64,000 bases of DNA from an uncultured Clostridia bacterium. Lineage in GTDB: Bacteria > Bacillota > Clostridia > Christensenellales > UBA1242. The position numbers and the translations under genes were made by a program. The stretch is taken from assembly GCA_937896905.1 (NCBI GenBank), contig CALBOE010000002.1, positions 62,001 through 126,000 on the forward strand. Reading direction: 5' to 3'. A model generated the notes under the pieces. That model made no database searches, was not told where the DNA came from, and saw only the letters and a list, made by a program, of their open reading frames with translations. Below, piece by piece: positions 40,568 to 48,934 of the stretch; the stretch's first letter is position 1; each line of letters begins with the position of its first letter.

Positions 40568-41408
40568 AGGAGTGTTGCCAATAAATAAGCCGGCAGGTTG
40601 GACTAGTTTTGATGTCGTTAACAAGGTTAAACACACATTAAAGATGCAAAAAGTGGGGCATTTGGGAACGTTAGACCCAATGGCAACAGGTGTTTTGCTC
40701 GTAACTTTAGGCAAGGCAACAAAGCTGTTCGACATAATGCAAGAAAAAACTAAAACCTACGTTGCAACATTCGAGTTTGGAAAAACAACAAACACTTTAG
40801 ATGCTACAGGTGAAGTAACTGAAACAAGCAGCATAGTTCCCACCAAAGAACAAATAGAGCAGATTTTGCCAAAATTTATTGGGGAAATTGAACAAATTCC
40901 ACCCAAATATAGTGCAAAAAGTATTAATGGAAAACGTGCTTACGATTTGGCACGAGAGAATAAAGAATTTGAACTTAAGCCAAGCAAAGTCAATATTAAC
41001 GAAATTCAATTAATTTCTTATGAAAATGGCATTTTAACATTAACAATTAACTGTGGCAGTGGAACATATATTCGTTCCATTGGTAGGGATTTAGCCGCAG
41101 CGCTTAATACTGTTGCAGTTATGACAAGTTTGGTTAGAATTTCGGTTGGCAACTTTAAATTAGAGAACTGCCACGACATAACAGAAATTTCAACTGAAAA
41201 CATACAAGAAAAAGTTGTTATAATTAAAAATGTTTTAAATGTAAATGAAATTAAATTAAACGCAAACGAACAAGCAAAAATTTTAAATGGGCAAACCTTA
41301 CAGATTAATGCAGAAGATGGAATTTATGCTTTAAATGACGAGTTCGACACGGTTGCGCTAATAAAAGTTTGTAAATTAAATGCCAAAATGTACCTTTTCT
41401 TAGGCTAA
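40560..41408 (+). CDS. truB: tRNA pseudouridine-55 synthase TruB
   Basis: Makes pseudouridine 55 in the tRNA T arm. Start at 40560 (ATG within the end of rbfA) gives MLKGVLPINKPAGWTSFDVV; 282 residues. Catalytic Asp is in VGHLGTLDPMATGVLLV; further KTYVATFEFGKTTNTLDATG and CGSGTYIRSIGRDLA. The C-terminal PUA-like domain is short. ribF, often next, is absent. Confidence 0.96.
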   Translation: MLKGVLPINKPAGWTSFDVVNKVKHTLKMQKVGHLGTLDPMATGVLLVTLGKATKLFDIMQEKTKTYVATFEFGKTTNTLDATGEVTETSSIVPTKEQIEQILPKFIGEIEQIPPKYSAKSINGKRAYDLARENKEFELKPSKVNINEIQLISYENGILTLTINCGSGTYIRSIGRDLAAALNTVAVMTSLVRISVGNFKLENCHDITEISTENIQEKVVIIKNVLNVNEIKLNANEQAKILNGQTLQINAEDGIYALNDEFDTVALIKVCKLNAKMYLFLG

Positions 41409-41412
41409 TAAG

Positions 41413-41441
41413 TTGGCAAAATATAAAAGTTATGATATAAT
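41413..41441 (+). promoter_or_regulatory. Promoter for efp
   Basis: TTGGCA (41413-41418), 17-bp spacer, TATAAT (41436-41441). Confidence 0.82.
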
Positions 41442-41464
41442 TATACAGTTAAGGAGAAAATTTT

Positions 41465-42043
41465 ATGATTCAAGCAGGAGATATTAGAAAGGGTGTTATT
41501 TTTGATGACGGCACATCAACCGACCCTAAAAAACCAAGTTTATTTTTGGTTGTAGATTTCCAACACGTTAAACCAGGAAAAGGCGCAGCGTTTGTTAGAA
41601 CAACACTAAAAAGCGTTATAACAGGTAAAGTTATTGAACGTACCTACAATCCAAGTGAAAAAATTAACGACATTTCTATTGAAAGAAAGGAAATGATGTA
41701 TCTTTACAATGAAGGTGGTTTGTACTACTTTATGGATAATGAAACCTACGACCAAATTCCTTTCAACTATGATAGCGTTAAAGACGCACTTAACTTTGTT
41801 GTGGAAAACACAAACTGCAACGTTCAGTTCTACAATGGTCAACCAATTAGCGTTGAACCACCAATCTTCGTGGAATTAACCATTGCAAAGGCAGAACCAG
41901 GCGTTAGGGGCGACACTGTTAAAACAGGTGGCAAACCAGCAACATTAGAAACAGGTTATGTTATTCAAGTTCCTTTATTTGTTAACGAAGGCGACCGTGT
42001 TCGTGTTGACACAAGAACAGGCGAATATATGGAAAGGTTATAA
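41465..42043 (+). CDS. efp: Elongation factor P
   Basis: Rescues ribosomes stalled at polyproline. 192 residues, slightly long. Domain I has HVKPGKGAAFVRTTLKSVIT with the loop Lys that is modified in other species; domain III ends EGDRVRVDTRTGEYMERL. Between GVIFDDG and LFLVVDF is an extra DGTSTDPKKPS stretch, about six residues longer than usual. SD AAGGAG. Monocistronic, with terminator. The accBC genes that often follow are absent. Confidence 0.95.
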   Translation: MIQAGDIRKGVIFDDGTSTDPKKPSLFLVVDFQHVKPGKGAAFVRTTLKSVITGKVIERTYNPSEKINDISIERKEMMYLYNEGGLYYFMDNETYDQIPFNYDSVKDALNFVVENTNCNVQFYNGQPISVEPPIFVELTIAKAEPGVRGDTVKTGGKPATLETGYVIQVPLFVNEGDRVRVDTRTGEYMERL

Positions 42044-42069
42044 TATAGTTAGTAAAATAAAAGTCGAAA

Positions 42070-42100
42070 AAGCAGTACTCTTGAGGTATTGCTTTTTTTT
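42070..42100 (+). terminator. Terminator of efp
   Basis: AAGCAGTAC pairs with GTATTGCTT around a TCTTGAG loop (42070-42094), followed by eight or more T. Confidence 0.88.
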
Positions 42101-42136
42101 TGTAATTTAAAAGAGTGTTAAATAATAATTTTTAAT

Positions 42137-43045
42137 ATGTTAAAGGATTATTTAGAAAGAGATATTTATAACGCAATTATTAAATCTTTTAGTTTTAGCA
42201 ACATAACTGAAATTAGAATGAGAGCAAACGAAAACATTATAATTGTGGTTAAAAACAAGAAGTTTTATTTAATTGGGGAAGATGGTAATCCAATTAAAGC
42301 TAGCCGTATAACCATTGATAATTTTGTTAGAAGAATAAGTGAAAACTCGCTTTATGCATTTAACGATAATATCATTAATGGATTTATAACTCTGCCACAC
42401 GGCATAAGGGTGGGGCTTTGCGGAACAGTTGTTACAGATGGCAACAACACAGTTACCATGAAAGATTTTCAAGCAGTAAACATAAGAATTCCGCACTTTA
42501 TCAAAAATTGCAGTGTTCCTTCGCTTGATTATTTAATTAACGGAGATGAAGTTGAAAACACCTTAATAATTTCGCCACCAGGGGCAGGGAAAACCACATT
42601 TATAAAAGATTTTGTTTATCAACTTAGTGAAAGAAAACTAAGCAAAAATGTGTTGTTGGTGGACGAACGAAGTGAAATTTGCTCGGTTATTGACGGCACG
42701 CCCGCAATTCCTTTGGGTGGCTTTTGTGATGTTATAACTAATTCTAGCAAGCAATTTGCCTTTAATAACGCAATTAGAAGCATGCGGCCAGATATTATTG
42801 TAACAGACGAATTAGATTTAACACGTGACCTAAACAGCATTTTGCAAGCTATTAATTCTGGAGTTAAAGTGGTTGCCACAATTCATGCAAAAGATATCAA
42901 CCAATTAAAGCGCAAACCATGTTTTGACCAAGTTTTAAATGAAAAGTATTTTTCCAGATTTGTTGTTTTGTCTAACGACGATGGCCCCGGCACGTTAAAT
43001 TATATTTTCGACGACAAACTTAACTGTGTTTATTGCAGAGGTTAG
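42137..43045 (+). CDS. spoIIIAA: Stage III sporulation protein AA
   Basis: Secretion-type ATPase of the mother-cell-to-forespore feeding-tube channel. 302 residues: N-terminal region with LYAFNDNIINGFITLPHGIR, Walker A SPPGAGKTT (about 147), LLVDERSEI, and RSMRPDIIVTDEL as Walker B-like. First gene of an eight-gene operon. No SD or sigma-A promoter was seen upstream; a sigma-E promoter would be expected but I could not place one. Confidence 0.95.
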   Translation: MLKDYLERDIYNAIIKSFSFSNITEIRMRANENIIIVVKNKKFYLIGEDGNPIKASRITIDNFVRRISENSLYAFNDNIINGFITLPHGIRVGLCGTVVTDGNNTVTMKDFQAVNIRIPHFIKNCSVPSLDYLINGDEVENTLIISPPGAGKTTFIKDFVYQLSERKLSKNVLLVDERSEICSVIDGTPAIPLGGFCDVITNSSKQFAFNNAIRSMRPDIIVTDELDLTRDLNSILQAINSGVKVVATIHAKDINQLKRKPCFDQVLNEKYFSRFVVLSNDDGPGTLNYIFDDKLNCVYCRG

Positions 43046-43046
43046 T

Positions 43047-43520
43047 ATGAAAATAATGCTTATTTGCGTTTTAATTTGCGTGGTTATGTTAATTGCTTTT
43101 TCGCTTTCCAACCAGTATGGCGAGAAATTAGATTTTTACACAAACCTTAAACAAATGTTAGAGCAATATAAAATTAATGTGTCGTTTAAACAGGAAAAGA
43201 TTAAAGAGTTTTTAGAGAACACAAAGGCAAAGAGGCAATTTAAGTTGTTTATTGAAGAATATAAAAACTTTTTAACAACAAACGAATTAAAATTAAATAA
43301 AATTGACGTTTTAGATTTAGACGAAAAACAGCAGCTGGAAACTATTGTTCGTTCGTTGGGTCAATATGACGTAAAAAATGAAATGGGGCAAATATCTTCA
43401 TTTATTGCTCAAATTGAGGACAAACTAACCAAAGCCAAAGAAGAAAAAAACAAGTTTTGCCCACTAATAATAAAACTATCACTTTTGTTTGCGGTGGGAT
43501 TAGGTATTTTATTAATTTAG
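43047..43520 (+). CDS. spoIIIAB: Stage III sporulation protein AB
   Basis: 157 residues, start ATG at 43047 just after the spoIIIAA stop. N-terminal membrane helix (IMLICVLICVVMLIAFSLS) and a C-terminal one (IIKLSLLFAVGLGILLI) flank a charged helical middle. GspF-like family. Position in the spoIIIA operon is decisive; the sequence itself is weakly conserved. Confidence 0.88.
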   Translation: MKIMLICVLICVVMLIAFSLSNQYGEKLDFYTNLKQMLEQYKINVSFKQEKIKEFLENTKAKRQFKLFIEEYKNFLTTNELKLNKIDVLDLDEKQQLETIVRSLGQYDVKNEMGQISSFIAQIEDKLTKAKEEKNKFCPLIIKLSLLFAVGLGILLI

Positions 43521-43529
43521 GTGAGTTAT

Positions 43530-43718
43530 ATGGAAATTATTTTTAAACTTGCTGGCATTGGAATTATAACTTCTATGGTGAACCAAATTTTAAAGCATTT
43601 TGGCAAGGAAGAGATTGCGTCTATAACCACACTGGCAGGTTTGGTTATTAGCTTGCTTGTTGTTATAGATTTGGTTGAACAACTTTTCACAACAATAAAA
43701 AATTTATTTCTAATTTAA
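43530..43718 (+). CDS. spoIIIAC: Stage III sporulation protein AC
   Basis: Small two-helix membrane protein, 62 residues from the ATG at 43530 (SD AGGTGAG); a GTG nine bases earlier is an alternative. FKLAGIGIITSMVNQILKHF and then TLAGLVISLLVVIDLVEQLF match the family pattern. It lies directly between AB and AD. Confidence 0.9.
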   Translation: MEIIFKLAGIGIITSMVNQILKHFGKEEIASITTLAGLVISLLVVIDLVEQLFTTIKNLFLI

Positions 43719-43725
43719 GGATTTT

Positions 43726-44112
43726 ATGGCAGAACTAATTAAAATTATAGCCATTGCATTGCTAACTGTGCTTTCAACAATGATTGTTAAACAAATTAAG
43801 CCTGAAATTGCAATGTTAATTACTCTTGCTGGCAGTATTTTAATTATAACAATGACAGTTAACACTCTTAGTTCTGTTGTATCATATTTTTATGGAATTT
43901 TTAAAACAACAGGTGTAGATTCAAACTTGATTGCACCGCTTATTAAGATTATTGCAATTGGCTATATTGCCGAGTTTGGTGCAAACATTTGTGTTGATGC
44001 TGGGGCAAGCAGTTTGGCAGATAAAATTTTGTTTGTTGCAAAACTTGTGGTGCTTATGGTTGCATTGCCCATTGTAACAACCGTCATAAATATGATTATG
44101 GAGTTGTTATGA
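43726..44112 (+). CDS. spoIIIAD: Stage III sporulation protein AD
   Basis: 128-residue membrane protein with four hydrophobic segments (LIKIIAIALLTVLSTMIVKQ at the start; IKIIAIGYIAEFGANICVDA in the middle, which is a family-typical block). SD AAGG. Overlaps spoIIIAE by four bases. Confidence 0.92.
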   Translation: MAELIKIIAIALLTVLSTMIVKQIKPEIAMLITLAGSILIITMTVNTLSSVVSYFYGIFKTTGVDSNLIAPLIKIIAIGYIAEFGANICVDAGASSLADKILFVAKLVVLMVALPIVTTVINMIMELL

Positions 44113-45320
44113 TTAGGCGAAAAGAAAAAAATAAAACTCTAACAATTATGCTTGTGGCAATTATTGCTATGTTTTCTGCTATAAGCCCTTTGCAAACCTT
44201 TTGTGCAACCAATGAAGTTGTGCAAATAAGCGAAGATTTAAACTCTTCGGTTCTAGACGAATTGAATCAAATTGATTTTTCTGGATTTAACGAAATTGTT
44301 GCAACGTTTCAAGAATCGGGTACTAATATTTTTGCCTTATCTAATGTTAAGGATAAGGTTTACGACATTATATCTGGCAACAACGCAATTTCATACTCAT
44401 CGCTACTAGCAACCATATTTTCGGGCATTATTGATATGTTTATTAGATATTTGCCCATATTGTCTATTATTGTGGCAATTGGAGTGATAAGCAATATGCT
44501 AAGCGGGGTTAAAAGCAAGTTTAACGAAAAATCAACTAACGATTTGATTAATCTTGTGTGCTTGTTTGCGGTTGTTATTTTGATTATTGGAGCAATAACA
44601 AGCATAACAAGCAGTGTAAATAAATCGGTTGGCAATATGGTTAATCAAATGAACATTACCTTTCCAATTTTGTTAACCCTAATGATAGGGTTAGGGGCAA
44701 AAGCAAGTGTGGGAGTGTTTCAACCCATTGTGGCAATTTTAACTACTTATGTTGCCGATTTCTTTTCTTATTTTATTGTTCCGTTGTTTATGATAAGTTT
44801 TGTGTTTGGAATTATTTCCAACATATCAACGAGCGTTAAATTAGATAAGTTTAATGCATTTATATCTAGCTTATTTAAATGGTCGGTGGGTTTGGTGTTC
44901 ACACTCTTTTTTGCAGTTTTCACCATTCAAGGTATTTCAGCAGGAACATTCGACAGTGTTAGCTTAAGAACCACCAAATACACAATTAAAAGCTATGTTC
45001 CTGTTATGGGTGGGTATTTAGCCGACGGAATGGATTTAATTATGGCAAGCACCATTTTAATTAAAAACTCTGTTGGTTTGGTTGGTATATTGCTTATTGC
45101 TTCTACTATTCTTTCTCCTTTGCTAGAAATAATTATGTTTAGTTTGGTTTTAAAGCTGCTTTCGGCAATCTTGCAACCTATGGGCAACAGCCAAATTTCT
45201 AATTTTTTATCTAGCACGTCAAAGTCGGTTACAATGCTTTCTAGCAGTATTTTAGCGGTTGGGTTTATGTATTTAATTTCAATTGGGTTGATTATGACAA
45301 CCAGCAATGTGGTGGTATGA
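44109..45320 (+). CDS. spoIIIAE: Stage III sporulation protein AE
   Basis: 403 residues: N-terminal signal-like helix (TIMLVAIIAMFSAISPLQTF), an extracytoplasmic region of about 70 residues, then many membrane helices. Family motif regions: QGISAGTFDSVSLRTTKYTI and YVPVMGGYLADGMDLIMAS. Channel component of the SpoIIIA-SpoIIQ complex. Overlaps both neighbours by four bases, consistent with coupled translation. Confidence 0.94.
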   Translation: MIRRKEKNKTLTIMLVAIIAMFSAISPLQTFCATNEVVQISEDLNSSVLDELNQIDFSGFNEIVATFQESGTNIFALSNVKDKVYDIISGNNAISYSSLLATIFSGIIDMFIRYLPILSIIVAIGVISNMLSGVKSKFNEKSTNDLINLVCLFAVVILIIGAITSITSSVNKSVGNMVNQMNITFPILLTLMIGLGAKASVGVFQPIVAILTTYVADFFSYFIVPLFMISFVFGIISNISTSVKLDKFNAFISSLFKWSVGLVFTLFFAVFTIQGISAGTFDSVSLRTTKYTIKSYVPVMGGYLADGMDLIMASTILIKNSVGLVGILLIASTILSPLLEIIMFSLVLKLLSAILQPMGNSQISNFLSSTSKSVTMLSSSILAVGFMYLISIGLIMTTSNVVV

Positions 45321-45793
45321 TGAGCGGATATATTTTAAGTGTTTTAGGTATAGTTTTGGCGGGAGTTTTAATAGACATAATAATCCCTAATGGGGCAATT
45401 AACAAATATATTAAAAGCATTTATTCAATTTTCGTTGTGGCTGTGTTGCTAAGCCCAGCAATTAATTACATAAGCAAAGCAAAGAATATTACATTGCAAT
45501 ATCAAAACGTGCAAATTAACACACAACTTTTAAATCACATTGCAAAACAGCAAGTTTCTACTAAACAAAAAAATATTGAAAACGACCTTAAGCAGCAAGG
45601 CTTTAACGGAGTGAGCGTAATTCTTGAATATTCCTTAAAAAACGATGATATTAGCATAATTTCTTGCACAGTTAATTTGGAAAACTTGTCAATAAGCTCG
45701 TCCAACAAGCATATAAATAAATATGAATTCATAAGCAAGGTGGTGAATAATCACACAAATCTAAATGGCGGAGAAATAGTGTTTAATGAGTGA
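45317..45793 (+). CDS. spoIIIAF: Stage III sporulation protein AF
   Basis: 158 residues. Two N-terminal membrane helices (YILSVLGIVLAGVLIDIIIP, YIKSIYSIFVVAVLLSPAI) followed by a soluble domain, the AF arrangement. Tandem ATG start at 45317/45320. The soluble part has low sequence conservation, so assignment leans on operon order. Confidence 0.9.
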   Translation: MMSGYILSVLGIVLAGVLIDIIIPNGAINKYIKSIYSIFVVAVLLSPAINYISKAKNITLQYQNVQINTQLLNHIAKQQVSTKQKNIENDLKQQGFNGVSVILEYSLKNDDISIISCTVNLENLSISSSNKHINKYEFISKVVNNHTNLNGGEIVFNE

Positions 45794-46235
45794 AAAAGAA
45801 AAAAAACCCACGTTCAAATGGCTTGAAAAATTAAAAAGGGTGAAGCATATTGAAATTTATGTTGCTGTAATTTTCGTGGTTATTTTGCTATTAATATATT
45901 TCTCTGGGGGCTCAAACAAAAAAAATGTGGAAACTTCGCCAGAAGCAAATGAATTAACAATAACCGCTTATGTAAGCAATTTAGAAAGCAACCTTGAAAA
46001 CATTTTATGTAACATTGGGGGTGTGTCGAATGTGAACATTATGATAACATTAGATATGAGCCAAGCAACAGTGGAAAACTCGCAATTAACCCTAAACAAA
46101 TTTCCACCCATTAAAGGTATTATTGTTACAGCAAAGGGGGTTAATAACACCACAGCCAGAATGAAAGTGTTGCATGCAATACAAGCGGTTGTAGACGTTT
46201 CAAATGGAAGTATTGAAATTTTATGTAGTGATTAA
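45786..46235 (+). CDS. spoIIIAG: Stage III sporulation protein AG
   Basis: 149 residues: one membrane helix (EIYVAVIFVVILLLIYF) then a ring-building motif domain. The core LESILSNIGGVSNVNIMITL-like block and GIIVTAKGVNNTTARMKVLHAIQAVV fit AG, which forms a large oligomeric ring between mother cell and forespore. Overlaps AF by eight bases. Confidence 0.93.
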   Translation: MSEKEKKPTFKWLEKLKRVKHIEIYVAVIFVVILLLIYFSGGSNKKNVETSPEANELTITAYVSNLESNLENILCNIGGVSNVNIMITLDMSQATVENSQLTLNKFPPIKGIIVTAKGVNNTTARMKVLHAIQAVVDVSNGSIEILCSD

Positions 46236-46244
46236 GGAGGATTT

Positions 46245-46730
46245 ATGAAAACATTAACAAAAAGAAAAAAAATTATAATTTTATCTGTAATGATTGCCTT
46301 ATTGTTAGTAACCGGGTTTGTGAATGTGGCATTAAACAGTTCAATTTCTAGCGGAGTTACAACACAAACATCTGGGGCAACTGCAAATTTTTACGTAACC
46401 TACCGAACAGAACGAGAAGCAACCAGAACACAAGAAATTCAGTTTTACGACTCTATAATTGCAAGCGCAAGTTCGTCTGACGAAGCCAAACAAGAAGCAA
46501 GCGAAAATAAATTGAAATTGATTGCTCAAATGGAAAAGGAATTAGTAACAGAAGGGATAATTCGAGGCAAAGGGTTTTCAGATGCAATTGTAACCTCTTC
46601 TAGTTCAAACGTTAACGTTTTTGTTCAGTCGGCCGAATTAACTGGGGCAGAAGTGGCACAAATAACATCTGTGGTTACCGAACAATTAGGCGTAGAGATT
46701 GATAAAATTATTATTATTCCGTCAGAATAA
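46245..46730 (+). CDS. spoIIIAH: Stage III sporulation protein AH
   Basis: 161 residues; N-terminal membrane helix (IIILSVMIALLLVTGFVNVA), then a soluble domain with a coiled-coil start and the ring-building motif end (VNVFVQSAELTGAEVAQITS, IDKIIIIPSE). It binds SpoIIQ in the forespore membrane. SD AAGGAGG. Last gene of the operon. Confidence 0.93.
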   Translation: MKTLTKRKKIIILSVMIALLLVTGFVNVALNSSISSGVTTQTSGATANFYVTYRTEREATRTQEIQFYDSIIASASSSDEAKQEASENKLKLIAQMEKELVTEGIIRGKGFSDAIVTSSSSNVNVFVQSAELTGAEVAQITSVVTEQLGVEIDKIIIIPSE

Positions 46731-46759
46731 TTGCTAAATTAATTTCTTTGTGATATAAT
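46731..46759 (+). promoter_or_regulatory. Promoter for yqhY-nusB
   Basis: TTGCTA (46731-46736), 17-bp spacer, TATAAT (46754-46759). Confidence 0.75.
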
Positions 46760-46778
46760 AAACGCAGAGGGAATTATT

Positions 46779-47138
46779 ATGGCACAATTAAAAAATTTTA
46801 ATGGCGATAGCGATACAATTGTAAATAAATCCATGGTGGTGTCTAGCATCACGCTTGCCACAAAAGAAATTGAAGGCGTTATAGATGTTTATAAATCTAA
46901 AAAACTTTTCTTTAGCAAGTTCTTTGACAAAAACGTTGGTAATGGCGTTAAAGTTAAATACACAAACTTAGGTGTGTTAATAGATATTTACGTAATTGTT
47001 GCGGCCGACTGCGAAGTTAACGACGTGGTGTATAGAATTCAACAAAACGTTAAAAACAGCCTTGCATCTTTGTTGCCAATAAACATTAAGGCAATTAACG
47101 TGCATATTAAAGATGCCGAAAAACGACCTCTCAAATAG
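46779..47138 (+). CDS. yqhY: Asp23/Gls24 family protein (YqhY-like)
   Basis: 119 residues of the DUF322 fold: SSITLATKEIEGVIDVYKSK, GVKVKYTNLGVLIDIYVIV and VVYRIQQNVKNSL. In Bacillus YqhY lies between the acc or spoIIIA genes and nusB and influences lipid and cell-wall metabolism. SD AGAGGGA. A small hairpin separates it from nusB. Confidence 0.9.
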   Translation: MAQLKNFNGDSDTIVNKSMVVSSITLATKEIEGVIDVYKSKKLFFSKFFDKNVGNGVKVKYTNLGVLIDIYVIVAADCEVNDVVYRIQQNVKNSLASLLPINIKAINVHIKDAEKRPLK

Positions 47139-47149
47139 AGAGAGTTTTT
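47128..47149 (+). terminator. Weak terminator or attenuator before nusB
   Basis: CTCTC-AAATA-GAGAG (47128-47142) then five T after AG. The stem is only five pairs and overlaps the yqhY stop, so read-through into nusB is likely. Confidence 0.45.
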
Positions 47150-47196
47150 CTGTTTTATGCAGAAGTTTTAAAGAAAAACCATATAAGGAGCACATA

Positions 47197-47568
47197 ATGA
47201 AAAGAACAGAAATGCGGGAATTGGCATTTAAAACCATATACTCTAAATTTTTCAACCAACAAGAAGATGACATTTTAGAAACGGCAGATAAAGATGGTTT
47301 AGAATTTGTTGGCAAAATTTTAAATCATTTTGCAAAAAACTATAATGAAATTAACGAAACCATTTCATCTAAGTTGAAAGGTTACACTCTAGAAAGGGTT
47401 TATAAAATAGACCTTGCCATTATTATTTTGGCGGTTATTGAACTTAACTATGTTAAAGAAAATCCGAAACAGGTTATAATTAACGAAGCGGTGGAACTTG
47501 CAAAGAAGTTTTCAACCGAAAAAAGCCCTAAATTTATTAATGGCATTTTAGCAGACATAGTTAAATAA
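47197..47568 (+). CDS. nusB: Transcription antitermination factor NusB
   Basis: Binds boxA RNA with S10 in rRNA antitermination. Start ATG at 47197 (SD AAGGAG) gives 123 residues; the longer frame reads back into yqhY. KRTEMRELAFKTIYSKFFNQ, YTLERVYKIDLAIIILAVIEL and VIINEAVELAKKFSTEKSP are conserved NusB blocks. xseA begins directly after the stop. Confidence 0.95.
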   Translation: MKRTEMRELAFKTIYSKFFNQQEDDILETADKDGLEFVGKILNHFAKNYNEINETISSKLKGYTLERVYKIDLAIIILAVIELNYVKENPKQVIINEAVELAKKFSTEKSPKFINGILADIVK

Positions 47569-48756
47569 ATGAAAGTTTTTACAGTTAGCCAAATCAATAG
47601 AATAATTAAAGATTTAATAGACAATGAGGTTGTGCTAGAAGATATTACTATAACTGGCGAGTTGTCTAGTTTTTCTGTAACCAGAAACGTTGCATATTTC
47701 ACGCTTAAGGATAATGACAATCTTTTAAGTTGTGTTCAATTTGGGGCAAAACAAGAATTCTGCGTTGGCGATATGGTTGAATGCAGAGGAAACATTAAAT
47801 ACTATCCCAAAGGTGGCAAACTTTCTTTGAATACTTTTTCTGTTCAATTGTGTGGGCAGGGGGAGTTATATCAACAATTCCTTAAAATGAAAGCAAAGTT
47901 ACAAGAAGAGGGTTTGTTTAACGAAGAACATAAAATTCCACTGCCGAGATTTATTTCTTCGGTTGGTGTTGTAACTAGCAAAACCGGTGCGGTGTTGCAA
48001 GACATTAAAAATGTTAGTTCAAGGCGAAATCCTAATTTAGACCTTTATGTATATGATGCGCAGGTGCAAGGTAAGTATGCGGTTGCGCAAGTTATTGAGG
48101 GCATATCGTATTTTGACAATTTTACAGATGTAGATGTAATAATTGTTGCAAGAGGCGGTGGCAGTTTAGAAGATTTAATGCCTTTTAACGACGAAGAATT
48201 GGCAAGAGTGGCATTTTATTGTAACAAACCGCTAATTAGTGCAGTGGGGCATGAAACCGACTTTTCTATTTTAGATTTTGTTGCTGATTTGCGAGCACCA
48301 ACACCAAGTGCGGCAGCAGAACTTGTAACATACAGTCAACAAGATGTTATTAATTATGTTAAGGACCTTTTAAATGGCATTGCTAGCAGGGTTGAAACTA
48401 ATTTTGAAAGCTTGCTTAACACGGTTAACTATTCAATGCTTAATATAGAAAGGCAAACAAACGAACTAATTGCGGACGAAAACCTATACATTCATTCATT
48501 GCTTAACAGAATGGATAAATCGATTGATAACAAATTAAACACAACAAAATACAGTGTTGATTTGGCAGTTAACACACTAGATAAACTAAGTCCAACAAAA
48601 CTATTGATGAGCGGATATTCTTATGTTACGCAAAACAATAAACCAATAACCAGTTCTGTTAAGGTTGGAGATTTGGTGGAAATAACCACTCAAAACACAA
48701 AACTTAAAGCAGAAATTAAAGAAAAGGAGAAGTTTAATGTTAGAACAAAACGTTAA
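47569..48756 (+). CDS. xseA: Exodeoxyribonuclease VII large subunit
   Basis: Catalytic subunit of the single-strand exonuclease. 395 residues: N-terminal OB fold (LEDITITGELSSFSVTRN), catalytic domain with ARGGGSLEDLMPFNDEELAR and VGHETDFSILDFVADLRAPTPS, then a coiled coil and C-terminal SPTKLLMSGYSYVT. No SD separates it from nusB; translation is likely coupled. It overlaps xseB by 20 bases. Confidence 0.96.
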   Translation: MKVFTVSQINRIIKDLIDNEVVLEDITITGELSSFSVTRNVAYFTLKDNDNLLSCVQFGAKQEFCVGDMVECRGNIKYYPKGGKLSLNTFSVQLCGQGELYQQFLKMKAKLQEEGLFNEEHKIPLPRFISSVGVVTSKTGAVLQDIKNVSSRRNPNLDLYVYDAQVQGKYAVAQVIEGISYFDNFTDVDVIIVARGGGSLEDLMPFNDEELARVAFYCNKPLISAVGHETDFSILDFVADLRAPTPSAAAELVTYSQQDVINYVKDLLNGIASRVETNFESLLNTVNYSMLNIERQTNELIADENLYIHSLLNRMDKSIDNKLNTTKYSVDLAVNTLDKLSPTKLLMSGYSYVTQNNKPITSSVKVGDLVEITTQNTKLKAEIKEKEKFNVRTKR

Positions 48757-48934
48757 AAGATTGGAAGAAATAACCAAAAGCTTGGAAGAAGGGCTGCCGC
48801 TTGACGAGAGTTTGAAACTCTACGAAGAAGGTTGCAAGTTGGCAAAAACCTGCTTAAAAGAGTTGGAAAAAGCCAAAGGGAAGATTATACTAATAAAAAA
48901 AGAATTTGAAGAAAAGGAAACGAACAATGGATAA
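48737..48934 (+). CDS. xseB: Exodeoxyribonuclease VII small subunit
   Basis: 65 residues, helical: VKRLEEITKSLEEGLPLDES, then LKLYEEGCKLAKTCLKELEK, the XseB pattern. It coats the coiled coil of XseA. SD AAGGAGAAG lies within xseA. It overlaps proS by eight bases. Confidence 0.95.
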   Translation: MLEQNVKRLEEITKSLEEGLPLDESLKLYEEGCKLAKTCLKELEKAKGKIILIKKEFEEKETNNG